Shown here: positions 43,565 through 53,298 of the stretch, in pieces
Position numbering within the stretch: position 1 is the first letter of the stretch
How the letters are laid out: the number at the start of each line of letters is the position of its first letter
Source: an uncultured Kordiimonas sp.
GTDB lineage: Bacteria > Pseudomonadota > Alphaproteobacteria > Sphingomonadales > Kordiimonadaceae
Direction of reading: 5' to 3'
Assembly: GCA_947492375.1 (NCBI GenBank)
Contig: CANLMI010000003.1
Coordinates: 124,001 to 188,000 of the forward strand
DNA length: 64,000 nt
Position numbers and translations under genes: made by a program
The notes under the pieces: generated by a model
Database searches by the model: none
The model's input: the letters and a program-made list of their open reading frames with translations, nothing else
Told to the model about the DNA's origin: nothing

Positions 43565-45013
43565 ATGGAAGCCAAATCTATTGAACCTTTGAAGGGTAGA
43601 AATAGCAAGCCAGTTAATCCCACACTTATCGAAATTTTCTTACATATCAGTGATGTGTTAGCAGTTTTGATAGCAGGAGTGCTTGCGTTTTATTTGTTTG
43701 ACAGCCGTATTATTGGTGACATTAGGGGAACATATGTAAATATCATTGGCCTGGGCGTGATTTTGTCGAGTATGTCGATATTTTTATGTGGTGGCTACGA
43801 TACTGATACATATTTTAATCTTGGCAACTCTTATCGAGGCTTTTTGACCGGTTTTTTTCTAACGGTTTCGATTTTGTTAGTAGCTGGTTTTGCCTTTAAA
43901 TTGACAGGTACCTTCTCGCGCCTTTGGACTACTGGGTGGCTTACAGGCGCGCTTGTTTTACTCGCTGTTGGGCGATTTGGTGTTTGGATGATAGCGCTTC
44001 GTATGCGCAAAAAAGGTGTATTTGACTCGCGTATTGTCATTGTTGGGGCAGGGGAACAAGGCGAGAGACTGTGTCGTTTTATTAAAAATAGTGAATGGCT
44101 TACGATGAATGTGATCGCATTCATTGATGACCGGGCAGACCGTGTCCCGAATAATATTGATGGAATCCCCGTGGTTGGTGGACGTAGGGACCTTATTCGT
44201 CTCATACGGAAAAATAAAGTAGATCAGGTTTTGATTTCGCTGCCTTGGTCAGCCGCTGAACGTTTACAGGAAATCATTGATGATATTGCGGAAACACCAA
44301 TAAAAATCCGTTTAGCCCCCGATCTCGCTATCTTTAATTTTGGCGACCGAACGATTTCATCGCTTGGTGGCTTACCTGTTGTTAATCTATTCGATCGTCC
44401 TATTAAAGGTACCAGATCGATGTTAAAGAAAGCCGAAGATCTGATTTTAACAAGTTTGATCTTGCTCGCAATTTCGCCGATATTAGCGATGGTTGCGCTT
44501 GCTATTAGAATTGATAGTCCTGGGCCAATATTTTTTAGGCAAGACCGTGAAGGCTTTAATAATAGCACTTTCAAGGTTTGGAAGTTTCGTTCCATGTATC
44601 ACAATATGGGGCAGAATGACCAAATTCAGCAGGCTACCAAAGGGGATAGCCGTATTACTAAAGTGGGTGGGTTTCTCAGAAAAACCAGCCTTGATGAATT
44701 ACCTCAGCTCTTCAATGTTCTGTCGGGTGATATGTCCCTTGTGGGGCCACGCCCTCATGCTCCTTCCACGGAAGCGGCAGGCGTTAAGTTTGAAGACGCT
44801 GTAAGGCGCTATGCATCCCGTCACAGAGTAAAACCCGGCATCACCGGTTGGGCGCAAGTTAATGGCTGGCGCGGTGAAACCGATACGATTGAAAAGCTGG
44901 AAGCACGCCTTCATCATGATTTATATTATATCGATAATTGGTCTGTGGGCTTTGATATTTATATTCTTCTTAGAACTGGCCTCGTGTTTTTTGGTCAAGA
45001 TGAAGCGTATTGA
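43565..45013 (+). CDS. Undecaprenyl-phosphate sugar phosphotransferase (WcaJ/PssY family)
   Basis: This 482-residue polyprenol phosphosugar transferase has four to five N-terminal helices (about 20-140) and a CoA-binding-like Rossmann domain (IVIVGAGEQGERLCRFIKNS). After a fifth membrane segment comes the catalytic domain: SPGPIFFRQDREGFNNSTF, KFRSMYHN, RKTSLDELPQLFNVLSGDMS in two blocks, VGPRPHA and GWAQVNGWRGET. It starts the repeat unit by moving glucose 1-phosphate (or galactose 1-phosphate) onto undecaprenyl phosphate at the inner membrane. The full-length two-domain form argues for glucose. Confidence 0.92.
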   Translation: MEAKSIEPLKGRNSKPVNPTLIEIFLHISDVLAVLIAGVLAFYLFDSRIIGDIRGTYVNIIGLGVILSSMSIFLCGGYDTDTYFNLGNSYRGFLTGFFLTVSILLVAGFAFKLTGTFSRLWTTGWLTGALVLLAVGRFGVWMIALRMRKKGVFDSRIVIVGAGEQGERLCRFIKNSEWLTMNVIAFIDDRADRVPNNIDGIPVVGGRRDLIRLIRKNKVDQVLISLPWSAAERLQEIIDDIAETPIKIRLAPDLAIFNFGDRTISSLGGLPVVNLFDRPIKGTRSMLKKAEDLILTSLILLAISPILAMVALAIRIDSPGPIFFRQDREGFNNSTFKVWKFRSMYHNMGQNDQIQQATKGDSRITKVGGFLRKTSLDELPQLFNVLSGDMSLVGPRPHAPSTEAAGVKFEDAVRRYASRHRVKPGITGWAQVNGWRGETDTIEKLEARLHHDLYYIDNWSVGFDIYILLRTGLVFFGQDEAY

Positions 45014-45029
45014 TTGAAGGTATGCTCTG

Positions 45030-46055
45030 ATGAATGATGTTTTATTTGATGCCAGTTCACTTGCGATTGTAATTGTGAACTATAATTCCTGGGAAGATCT
45101 TATTGAATGCGTTGAAAGCGTATTTTCATCTAATAGTTATGGCTTCAAAGTTATTGTTTGCGATAACGCATCTCAGGATGGTTCAATTTCAAAGTTGCTT
45201 GAATGGGTGGACGGAAAAGCATCATATGATTTTGATGGACCACAAAAGTTTGAGGGATATGTATGCAAAAAACCCAATAGTTACCTTCATATCAATAGTG
45301 AAGGTGCCAGAATAGGCGATGACGGCGCATCGTTGATCGTTATTGAGACAGGAGATAACCTTGGGTTTGCAGGCGGTAATAATGTCGGTTTGCGTTACGG
45401 ACTTGAGAAGCTGGATGTGGAGTATTTTTGGCTTCTGAATGCTGATACAACGATTGCTGTTGATGCTGTGCAAGAGCTGGTGCTGCGAATGCAAGAAGAT
45501 TCTATGATAGGGCTTTGTGGAACCATAATAAGGTTTTATCATTTTCCCGCTACATTGCAGGCATTAGGCGGTGCCACCTTTAATAAATGGAGTGGTAATA
45601 GTTCAGGAATTGCGTCGCATAATTCATATCCTCACATATTTGACCGAAATTCGATCGAAGACAAAATTGATTTTATAGTAGGTGCTTCGCTCTGTACCAC
45701 GCGCGATTTCTTAACGTCAGTTGGTTTGATGGAAGAGAGCTATTTTCTCTATTATGAAGAGATTGACTGGTCGGTCCGAAATAATAATCAATTCAAACAT
45801 GCACTCGCCGATAAGGCAGAGATTTTCCATAAAGAAGGTGGAGCCATTGGAACTAGTTCTATTCCAGGTCAAAGGGGAAGCTTGAGCGAGTATTACTTAA
45901 TTAAAAGCAAACTATCTTTTACCCGTAAGTTTTTCCCATTGGCATTTGTTTCTGTATATGCATTGTCTATAGTTATGTTGTTAAAACGATTACTACAGCG
46001 CAGATGGGGCCATGTTTCTGCACTTTTTAAAGCGCTTACAGCCCGTAAATACTAG
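45030..46055 (+). CDS. Family 2 glycosyltransferase (rhamnosyltransferase-like)
   Basis: This 341-residue GT2 enzyme has LAIVIVNYNSWEDLIECVES, VIVCDNASQDGS, NLGFAGGNNVGLRYG, LLNADTTI (the N-x-D-T form common in rhamnosyltransferases) and LYYEEIDWSVR. It lies 16 bases after the WcaJ-type gene and is co-transcribed. An insertion of about 40 residues (YDFDGPQKFEGYVCKKPNS region) between the DNAS and GFAGGNN blocks is longer than usual. Rhamnose transfer is a guess from the motif type. Confidence 0.88.
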   Translation: MNDVLFDASSLAIVIVNYNSWEDLIECVESVFSSNSYGFKVIVCDNASQDGSISKLLEWVDGKASYDFDGPQKFEGYVCKKPNSYLHINSEGARIGDDGASLIVIETGDNLGFAGGNNVGLRYGLEKLDVEYFWLLNADTTIAVDAVQELVLRMQEDSMIGLCGTIIRFYHFPATLQALGGATFNKWSGNSSGIASHNSYPHIFDRNSIEDKIDFIVGASLCTTRDFLTSVGLMEESYFLYYEEIDWSVRNNNQFKHALADKAEIFHKEGGAIGTSSIPGQRGSLSEYYLIKSKLSFTRKFFPLAFVSVYALSIVMLLKRLLQRRWGHVSALFKALTARKY

Positions 46056-46098
46056 TTAATATTTTTAGCATGCTGGTAATGATGTAATTAGTAGTAGT

Positions 46099-46905
46099 TT
46101 ATTGTTGATTAAACTTTCTAATGTTTAGTCTTGCTTTCATTTCTGGAAGAAGCGTTAGTTCGTATCCGCGATATTCTTTACCAATAGATAAATCTTGCTT
46201 CTGTCCTTTAAGTCGAGCATTCATGTAGTCATCTACAACTTTGACGTATGCATCGGCGCCGACTTTGACACTGCGGGCGAAAGCCGAATGAATATTATCT
46301 CCTTTCTCGAGTTTTGCATGATGAACTGCATATATTTCTCCGCCGTCTACCGCAGATGTACATTCGTGAATAGTAGCGCCAATCATGTTTAAATCATTAT
46401 TTACTACAGGCCAAAAAGCACAAGCCGTTCCTCTATAATACGGGCTGATACCAGTGTGCATATTAAAAGATAGGTCCTTGGCTATATCGAGGATATTGTC
46501 TTTAACTATACGAGTTCCATACACTAGTATAGCGTCTGGATTGTAACTCTTGATAGCGGCATATGTTTCTGGAGTATTGAGGCCATCAATTGGTTGTATA
46601 AGATTGTCATCTTGAAATGTTAGTGACATCTCACCAAGAAGGTGTACGAGTGTTTTGCGCCTAGTATTGTGGGTATTGATGAGTTTTAGAAACAATATAC
46701 GACTAGCTTTTCCTAAAAAACTTACAATACCGCGGCGAAAATATGATTTTTTCTTACGTGAGTATATTTTTTTATCAACAAAAATAGCTTGAATTTGAAA
46801 GGCGTCAGCAAGTCTGTTTGCAACATACCTTTGTTCATAATTATCCGTTGTTAAGATAACTATTCTGGGCTTGTGATTGTTGGGTGATAACACCATGCTT
46901 CTCAC
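46099..46905 (-). CDS. Formyltransferase-fold protein (methionyl-tRNA formyltransferase-like)
   Basis: In this 268-residue protein the formyl-transfer core is visible: GTRIVKDNILDIAKDL, the catalytic N-x-H in FNMHTGISPYYRGTA, and the D-G-G of TSAVDGGEIYAVHHA, with an N-H-D catalytic set. The protein is shorter than tRNA formyltransferase and lacks its C-terminal domain, as in sugar N-formyltransferases. It may formylate an amino sugar using N10-formyltetrahydrofolate. No amino-sugar synthesis genes are in the window. The GTG at 46905 and ATG at 46896 are both possible starts. Confidence 0.75.
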   Translation of the reverse strand: MRSMVLSPNNHKPRIVILTTDNYEQRYVANRLADAFQIQAIFVDKKIYSRKKKSYFRRGIVSFLGKASRILFLKLINTHNTRRKTLVHLLGEMSLTFQDDNLIQPIDGLNTPETYAAIKSYNPDAILVYGTRIVKDNILDIAKDLSFNMHTGISPYYRGTACAFWPVVNNDLNMIGATIHECTSAVDGGEIYAVHHAKLEKGDNIHSAFARSVKVGADAYVKVVDDYMNARLKGQKQDLSIGKEYRGYELTLLPEMKARLNIRKFNQQ

Positions 46906-46940
46906 TTGTTGTTAGAAATTAAAATAACGATTGAACCTAC

Positions 46941-48365
46941 TTAGGCGAAACGATCCCGCCAGAAACGGATGAAACTGTCTTTATTTATTCTTTTTAGTAA
47001 TGGACTTAAATAGTCACGATAATCCCCATATTTATTTATAGGAAACTCCATCGCTTCCAGCCATAGAGTTTTCCCTATTTCTGAAAATAGTTTATCTGTT
47101 GTTTTTTCAGTTGGTTGAACTTTCATGAATGCATCTTGTATATTTCTTTGTGCAAATGGCATAAATGCGATTTTTTGAGCTTTTTGGACAGGGGCTTGTG
47201 CCATAGCCCAGCTACCAAAACGTAATTCATTGAATGCAAGGTCCAGAATTGCTGATCGGGGTAGTGATGCGATAGGGGCAAGCCATTTTTCAACACTTTT
47301 AACTACATCCGAATGTAAAGGAAGCGTTAAGCGTGATAATACAAATTCCGCGGTTGCTGGTTTATTGTTTATAATTTCAAAGTCTTGCCTGTAAAGCCGA
47401 CAGCGCCCTGTTTCTCCGTACATACCAGTTAGAATAATATCGTACTCTAGCTGTTTCAGTGTTGGAAAAAAGTTTCTTGTACTTTCTCTTACAACATCTG
47501 AGACAAGCTTATCCCATTCTATTTTTTGCGCTTCATCGGCTTCTAATACTGGGATAAGTTTATGATCCATATTCAGTGTATCTGCTATTAATGCAGGTAA
47601 GTATTGGTCTAAGCCTTGGCCTTCTGAACCAAATGTAAATAATTCTATATCGTTTTCTACGCCTTTGCATGCAGCGATTAACAATCTGCTATCAAAGCCG
47701 GCAGTTGCTGTAACACCTGTTTTATATTCTTTAGCCACGGCGCTTGTGAATGCACTTAACGAGTCCGCAACGTCCTGTATGGCTTTGTCAAAATTGAGGC
47801 CTAAAGTAAATTCTTCAACTATTGGCCAAAACCTATGTGTTTGCCATGACTGAAGGTCTAAATAGAAATTAGGGAGTACTCTAAGAATACCATGATGTGC
47901 TGTTAGGTCACCACTTATCCATGAGCCGGATACTTCATTTTCTACTATTGCTTTATGCCTTTCAGATGCAAACCTTTCTTGATATTCTTGGTCACTTAGA
48001 AACATTGATGTTGACGAGCCAGCGCGCTTGGAATTCGTGCAATAAACCAATGGAATTGAACCACCGCAGTCAGGGTAAAGCCTTTGGGGCAGGTTACTAT
48101 GTGTGTGAATAATGAAATTACCATGAATGTGACTTAGGATGTTTTCTTCAAAGTCTTTAATGTCGTCGAGTGATTTTGTAACTTTGATAACTTCTTCATA
48201 TATTTCGATATCATCGCCGTGATATGTATGCAGAATTAGGCCATAGAGGTCGCCAATAGCTTGTCCGCTAATGTCTTGGATATGATAGTGTTTTAAATGA
48301 CTTGAAATAGATATTATGGACTGGTTATCTATTGTCTGTAGTGTAAATCCAAATGGTTCTAACAT
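46941..48365 (-). CDS. Asparagine synthase-like protein lacking a glutaminase cysteine
   Basis: A 474-residue protein whose C-terminal half (about 190-470) has the pyrophosphatase-type ATP site TATAGFDSRLLIAAC (family SGGxDS), ELFTFGSEGQGLDQYLPAL and ILTGMYGETGRCRLYR. The N-terminal half looks like a degenerate glutaminase (YGLILHTYHGDDI) but begins Met-Leu, with no Cys at position 2, so it would need an external amine. Such proteins in polysaccharide loci are proposed to amidate uronic acids. It lies 35 bases upstream of the formyltransferase gene on the same strand. Confidence 0.72.
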   Translation of the reverse strand: MLEPFGFTLQTIDNQSIISISSHLKHYHIQDISGQAIGDLYGLILHTYHGDDIEIYEEVIKVTKSLDDIKDFEENILSHIHGNFIIHTHSNLPQRLYPDCGGSIPLVYCTNSKRAGSSTSMFLSDQEYQERFASERHKAIVENEVSGSWISGDLTAHHGILRVLPNFYLDLQSWQTHRFWPIVEEFTLGLNFDKAIQDVADSLSAFTSAVAKEYKTGVTATAGFDSRLLIAACKGVENDIELFTFGSEGQGLDQYLPALIADTLNMDHKLIPVLEADEAQKIEWDKLVSDVVRESTRNFFPTLKQLEYDIILTGMYGETGRCRLYRQDFEIINNKPATAEFVLSRLTLPLHSDVVKSVEKWLAPIASLPRSAILDLAFNELRFGSWAMAQAPVQKAQKIAFMPFAQRNIQDAFMKVQPTEKTTDKLFSEIGKTLWLEAMEFPINKYGDYRDYLSPLLKRINKDSFIRFWRDRFA

Positions 48366-48563
48366 CTTATGGTATCTCTCGGAAATTAACTTGATATAAC
48401 TGCGTTGATAAGCGTTATATGCGTAATTTATTATAGAATTAGTAAGTTAAATTTAAAGTAAATGTGTATGAGGTTAAATCTATTTCTAACATTATATATG
48501 TATTAGAATGTTAGAAATAGAATATTACTGTAATTATTGAATTTATCTTAAGCAGGAAAAAAT

Positions 48564-49289
48564 ATGTTGAGAGAAAAAATATCTCGAAAGTTGGCGCAAC
48601 TAGTGCCGCACAAAACTATTAAGATGAATAATACGCGGTCAATGGTTAGTTTTACATTTGATGATTTTCCTAAATCTGCAGCGAAAACAGGTGCTTCAAT
48701 TCTTGAAAAGTATGGGTATAGAGGGACTTTTTATGGGTGTGGTGGTTTGTTTGACCTTGTTCATGATGGAAATCATATAGTTACCGAAGCAGATATCCGG
48801 TCTATTTGTCAAAATGGGCATGAAATAGGATGTCATACGTATGCACATATCGATTGCCAGAAAGCTCCACAAACAGTATTAGCCGCTGATTTACAGAAGA
48901 ATGCACAGTATATTGAGGACATTACCGGGGAAGCTGTATCTAGTTTTGCTTACCCTTTTGGGAAGCTAGATATAAGTTCGCGGAAATCTGTAGCAGAACA
49001 ATATGACACAGCACGTACAGTGTTTCCTGGGTTGAATACTGGAACAGTTTGCCTGCACTCATTAAGGTCTTATAGTGTCTATTCAAGTAATTTTAATTTG
49101 GATTATTTTACCCAAATTATTGCACAAGCAGTTGCTGAAAATGCTTGGTTAATCTTTTATACGCATGATGTGTCCGAGACGCCTGAGAAATTTGGATGCA
49201 CGCCAAAAGAGTTTGAAAGCTTGGTCGCTTGTGTTGCTCAGTATAATATAAAAGTTAAAACAGTGAGAGATGCTACTGTAGCTATTTAA
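48564..49289 (+). CDS. Polysaccharide deacetylase (NodB/CE4 family)
   Basis: This 241-residue protein has NodB-domain motifs: MVSFTFDDFPKS (motif 1, TFDD), HEIGCHTYAHID (motif 2, H-x3-H metal site), FAYPFGKLDISS (motif 3) and WLIFYTHDVSETP near the C-terminus. No signal peptide is seen, so it may act in the cytoplasm on a lipid-linked or nucleotide sugar. It would remove N-acetyl groups, giving free amines. These could be the acceptors for the nearby formyltransferase-fold protein. Confidence 0.87.
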   Translation: MLREKISRKLAQLVPHKTIKMNNTRSMVSFTFDDFPKSAAKTGASILEKYGYRGTFYGCGGLFDLVHDGNHIVTEADIRSICQNGHEIGCHTYAHIDCQKAPQTVLAADLQKNAQYIEDITGEAVSSFAYPFGKLDISSRKSVAEQYDTARTVFPGLNTGTVCLHSLRSYSVYSSNFNLDYFTQIIAQAVAENAWLIFYTHDVSETPEKFGCTPKEFESLVACVAQYNIKVKTVRDATVAI

Positions 49290-49419
49290 GAAAATTAAGA
49301 AATTGATTCACTTTACTTTAATAATCTTAAATTAATTATGGTTTAGAAAAAATGTTTGCCGCGAGTGTAAAGAAACACAAATAGAACTTGCGTTTAATAT
49401 CGAGCTTCTGAGGGTTCCT

Positions 49420-50361
49420 ATGACAAATAATGCCGCGCTAGTAAGTGTGATCATTCCAACGTACAATAGAGCTGAATTAGTATGTAATGCGATTGATAGT
49501 GTAATTCAGCAACAAGTAGATAATGTTGAGATTGTTGTTGTTGATGATGGCTCAACGGATAATACTGAGCAAACTCTGGCAAAGTATGGCGACAGTATTC
49601 GGTACATATATCAGGAGAATACCGGATTGGTAGGAGCCAGAAATACAGGCATACGTCAATCTTCGGGCGACTGGATTAGTTTTTTAGACTCGGATGATGT
49701 TTGGTTACCTAATAAACTTAAAGTTCAACTGGAAGAACTAGAGAGGTCTCCGGATGCTGTAGCGCATTTAACTAATGTAAAATTGCAGCGGAGTTTTGCC
49801 AATGACGAGGATATTTTCTCTCTTAGAAATATGTTATCGCAGTTCAAAGGTGAAGAAAGCCTGTATCTGGAAAGGCCGCTTGCTTTAAATGCTGTCTATA
49901 ACTTTTCTAGAGTCCAGAGCGCATTAGTGAAACGCTCTGCTATTACGGCGACCAGTCTGTTTAGTACAGCTTATCCTTATTTTGAAGAAGAGATTATGCA
50001 TAGAATTAGTCTCGAAGGACCTTGGCTGGTATCCCCGATTCCTTACGCTATTGAAATACGGCATGAAGAAGCCTTTGAAGCTATGGGGGATGCCTCACGA
50101 AGAAAGCCATATATTGCGCATAGATCATATATGGATAGCTTACTGTCTTTGTTATCAGATCAAAGAGTCAATGACACAGAGCAAAAAATACTTGTCAAAC
50201 AGCTATCGCGCTATGCTTATTTGACAGCTCGTCTGTATATGAAAGCTGATATTATGGATAAAGCAAAGCAGGCTATTAACGATGCCCGGGCGTGGGAGTT
50301 CAATTTGAAAAACCAAATGCTATACTTAGCTACATTCATACCATTTCGGTTTTTAAGGTGA
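49420..50361 (+). CDS. Family 2 glycosyltransferase
   Basis: This 313-residue classic GT2 enzyme has SVIIPTYNRAELVCNAIDSV, VVVDDGSTDNTEQTL, NTGLVGARNTGIRQSSGDW and the metal-binding SDD in FLDSDDVWLPNKL. It is probably cytoplasmic or membrane-associated. It contributes one sugar to the repeat unit. It follows the deacetylase gene by 130 bases on the same strand. Donor specificity cannot be read from the sequence. Confidence 0.9.
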   Translation: MTNNAALVSVIIPTYNRAELVCNAIDSVIQQQVDNVEIVVVDDGSTDNTEQTLAKYGDSIRYIYQENTGLVGARNTGIRQSSGDWISFLDSDDVWLPNKLKVQLEELERSPDAVAHLTNVKLQRSFANDEDIFSLRNMLSQFKGEESLYLERPLALNAVYNFSRVQSALVKRSAITATSLFSTAYPYFEEEIMHRISLEGPWLVSPIPYAIEIRHEEAFEAMGDASRRKPYIAHRSYMDSLLSLLSDQRVNDTEQKILVKQLSRYAYLTARLYMKADIMDKAKQAINDARAWEFNLKNQMLYLATFIPFRFLR

Positions 50362-50423
50362 TTTCAATATAGCTGCACATTTGCATGAAAGAGGTTTTTG
50401 ATCGAAATCATTTTTTTTATGCT

Positions 50424-50469
50424 GAATACGATATAGAAGTTTATATGAATACGATATAGAAGTTTATAT
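50424..50469 (+). repeat. Perfect 23-bp tandem duplication
   Basis: The unit beginning GAATACGATATAGAAGTTTA occurs twice head to tail with no mismatch (50424-50446 and 50447-50469). It ends 27 bases before the oxygenase start codon, so it lengthens or duplicates part of that leader. It looks like a recent slippage event. Confidence 0.95.
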
Positions 50470-50496
50470 ATCGAGCCATTATAGGAAGAGTTAGTA

Positions 50497-51324
50497 ATGT
50501 TAAATGTCTCTAAAGAACAAGTTTCTGAGAATCCATATCCTCATATCATTAAAGAGGGAATATTACCTCAAAGCCTTTATGATGCCTTGAAGAAAGATTT
50601 TCCGTCTCAAGATATTTTTAACAGTCAAAAAGATAATTTTGGTTTGCAAGGTAGCCGGACTGGTAGTGGTACAGATATTTATCGGGGGGATCCTGCATTT
50701 GATCTTTTGACTCAAGGCTCTGAAGCGTGGCGAGAGTTTACGAATTACATTAATTCCAAGGATTTTATGAATGATACACTTTCGACCTTTGGTGATTATT
50801 GGAAGCTCAAAGGATGCAGGGTTGATCCAAAGCTAGCTGTCTTTAATGACTATGTTGAACCTCGTGAGGTTATGACAGTAGATGAAACACTGACCGATAA
50901 GCTTTCTAAATTGAGCAAGGGAGTTTTAGGGAAGTCTTTTGGCGAAAAAAATGTAAATGAGCTATTTACACGCTTTGATATACATATGGGTAAAGAAGCA
51001 TATGCCAAGGCAGTTCATTGTGATCGGCCCAATAGGCTTATTTCATTGATTATATATTTTTGCGATGCTGAGGATATTGGTTTAGCTGGTGGAGACTTAG
51101 GTATTCATAAACATAAGAAAGATAAAAAAATATCGCAGTATGAACGCCACCCCAGACCGGATGATACAGAACTAGTTGCTGAATTGCGCCCCAAGGATAA
51201 TCTGGGTGTATTCTTTATGTGCACTAATAACTCTTACCATAGTGTTACAGAGATCACTGCGGCAGAAAAGCCGAGAAACTTTCTTTATCTTAATATCTCC
51301 AGTATGGCTCATGATATTTGGTAG
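50497..51324 (+). CDS. 2-oxoglutarate/Fe(II)-dependent oxygenase family protein
   Basis: This 275-residue protein has the double-stranded beta-helix motif of these oxygenases: HCD in AVHCDRPNRLISLIIYF (about 172-174), the distal histidine in NSYHSVTEI (about 249), and RNFLYLNIS with the 2-oxoglutarate-binding arginine. No signal peptide is present. It would hydroxylate a sugar, lipid or protein residue; similar proteins occur in capsule and EPS loci, without known products. AGGAAG precedes the ATG. Confidence 0.78.
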   Translation: MLNVSKEQVSENPYPHIIKEGILPQSLYDALKKDFPSQDIFNSQKDNFGLQGSRTGSGTDIYRGDPAFDLLTQGSEAWREFTNYINSKDFMNDTLSTFGDYWKLKGCRVDPKLAVFNDYVEPREVMTVDETLTDKLSKLSKGVLGKSFGEKNVNELFTRFDIHMGKEAYAKAVHCDRPNRLISLIIYFCDAEDIGLAGGDLGIHKHKKDKKISQYERHPRPDDTELVAELRPKDNLGVFFMCTNNSYHSVTEITAAEKPRNFLYLNISSMAHDIW

Positions 51325-51355
51325 AACGTAAAAGTAAAACTCTGTAATTTATACT

Positions 51356-51400
51356 AAAACAAAAGCCTCGCTGTTATAATGGTAGCGAGGCTTTTGTTTT
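51356..51400. terminator. Bidirectional terminator between oxygenase and Wzy-like genes
   Basis: A perfect 17-bp stem (AAAACAAAAGCCTCGCT and its complement) encloses an 11-base loop, with A and T tracts on both sides. It lies between two convergent genes and overlaps the last bases of the minus-strand gene at 51399. Confidence 0.88.
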
Positions 51401-52952
51401 ATGTATGTGGTGCTGTCGTTTCCTTGATTTTTATAGTTTTGTGGACAATTATTAAGGTAACACCAGCCAGAAAATAAATTAAACTATTATTAAATGTTTG
51501 GGATAATACAAGCTTAATCAGCAAAAAGCAGGCTATTGTTGATGCTAGGGCAGCCCCTAATTTTGCAAGAGGGGTTAGATGTTGATCGTAAATATACAAT
51601 TTAGTTGCGTACCAGATCAAGCTTCCAAAGAATATAAGAAAACACACTAAACCAGTAAGTCCTGTTTCAATGGCGACGGATAGCCAGTAAGAGTCAATTG
51701 TGAGATATCCTGCTGGATTTCGGTAATTCAGCTTTGTCGCGCCTTGGCCAATTCCAAATCCAAATATTGGATTAGTGGCGATGATTGGAATGCCATCTGT
51801 TAACTGATGGAGCCGTGCGTCTGAACTGTTGGCGGTAGAGGAGTCACCAAAAATCATACCTCTTATACGTGTGCTGGCAGCCAATACTGTTACAAATGCA
51901 CCAATGCCAGCGATATACATTGTTACAATTGCTGGTCCAATAATGCTTCTGCCATCCTGCAACCACTGACGCAGTGACCAAATCATAATATAGGTCATAG
52001 CTCCGAACAATAGTCCAACATTACCTAACCGTGAACCTGTTTTTAGAACCCCTATAAAAGCGAAAGCTAACACTACAGTTGCAATCAGTTTAAGTAAGAA
52101 GTTTTTCCCTTCCATAATGAAATAAAGAAGAAATGGGGTCATATAGACAAAGAGTTCAGCGAATTCCAATGAAGTGATTGATATGCCGTTAACCCGGTAT
52201 TCACCATTGCGATATATGGGCCGCATAACGCTGCTTGATATAGTTTCGCCGCCGCCAATCATCCAATCAGGAAGGTAAAGCCCGAATAGATTTTGTTCGA
52301 CGTTTGATTGAAAAAAAGCCATCCCGACATAATAACAAACAATTGGGACGACAATATATGTCATTAGCAAGAGTGTTTTGCTGTTTCTTATTGTGGTAAT
52401 TACAGCGAGAAATATGGCAGATGTTACAGTAAAATATTTCGCAAAAAAAGTAAGACTGGTAACAGGAGAAGGTGCAAAAATTATGCTGAGAACCTGTAGT
52501 CCTAATAACATTGTAAAAGAGTACATTATTAAGGGGTGAGTTTTATATAGGTCTTTTAATCTGCTTTTTGCATATTTTGAGACTGAGAAGTTAATGATAA
52601 GGAAGAATAGTAAAATGAATGAAAGAATTCTAGCAGGTGGAGTCCAGATTTTACCTGGAAGAGGGATAAGGCAAACATAGGGCGGCCAGATACAAATAAA
52701 TATAACATAGAAGATGAGCAGTCTCTCGATTATGCTCTCGTAACAATAGTCCAGTTTAGGCATTAACCATATGGCCAATATGATAATCACAATAGTGGGT
52801 AAAAGGGCAATTTGAAATCCAAAAAATCCGCTAAAAGGTATGAAAAGTCCGGTTCCTATTGCTGCGAAAACACTTGTAAGTGTGACGATTAACAAAGCCC
52901 CCCACTTGTAAAGGGGGCGATTTATCGGCGAATAATTGAAGAGAGTTTTCAT
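51399..52952 (-). CDS. O-antigen ligase/polymerase-like protein (Wzy-like)
   Basis: This 517-residue membrane protein has about twelve hydrophobic segments and one large periplasmic loop (about 310-420). The Wzy_C/O-antigen ligase pattern is TGSRLGNVGLLFGAM and IFGFGIGQGATKLNYRNPAG, then DSYWLSVAIETGLTGLVCF. With the Wzx-like flippase next door it most likely polymerises repeat units in the periplasm. It could instead be a ligase, but no lipid A core genes are present. Confidence 0.85.
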   Translation of the reverse strand: MKTLFNYSPINRPLYKWGALLIVTLTSVFAAIGTGLFIPFSGFFGFQIALLPTIVIIILAIWLMPKLDYCYESIIERLLIFYVIFICIWPPYVCLIPLPGKIWTPPARILSFILLFFLIINFSVSKYAKSRLKDLYKTHPLIMYSFTMLLGLQVLSIIFAPSPVTSLTFFAKYFTVTSAIFLAVITTIRNSKTLLLMTYIVVPIVCYYVGMAFFQSNVEQNLFGLYLPDWMIGGGETISSSVMRPIYRNGEYRVNGISITSLEFAELFVYMTPFLLYFIMEGKNFLLKLIATVVLAFAFIGVLKTGSRLGNVGLLFGAMTYIMIWSLRQWLQDGRSIIGPAIVTMYIAGIGAFVTVLAASTRIRGMIFGDSSTANSSDARLHQLTDGIPIIATNPIFGFGIGQGATKLNYRNPAGYLTIDSYWLSVAIETGLTGLVCFLIFFGSLIWYATKLYIYDQHLTPLAKLGAALASTIACFLLIKLVLSQTFNNSLIYFLAGVTLIIVHKTIKIKETTAPHT

Positions 52953-53298
52953 TTTAATATCAAGACTTTAACTTCATTCATTTTAGTTCAGAAGATGCAA
53001 ATTATCATTATACTATATAAGAATAGTTAAGCTATAGCTGATTAGCAGCAATTTACTAACTAATTAAGTCGTCCATAAAATGGATCAGATAAATTCTTAT
53101 TTTAAGATTGAAACTTATAATCTGTTTATCAATAGAATATAAAGATTAATGTTATTTAAACAAAATTGTATATAAATCTAGGTGTGACAGGTGTATCGAG
53201 TAAAGTATAATTTTGAGAATTTAGTAGATATACAATACTAATATCATATTTAATTCATGTGATGACAATTTCAAATATGTAAGATTGCGATTTAGCGT
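52953..53298. other. Divergent AT-rich region between Wzy-like and Wzx-like genes
   Basis: 346 very AT-rich bases, containing the promoters of two divergent membrane-protein genes but no element pair that stood out. No open frame, repeat or hairpin was seen. Confidence 0.5.
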
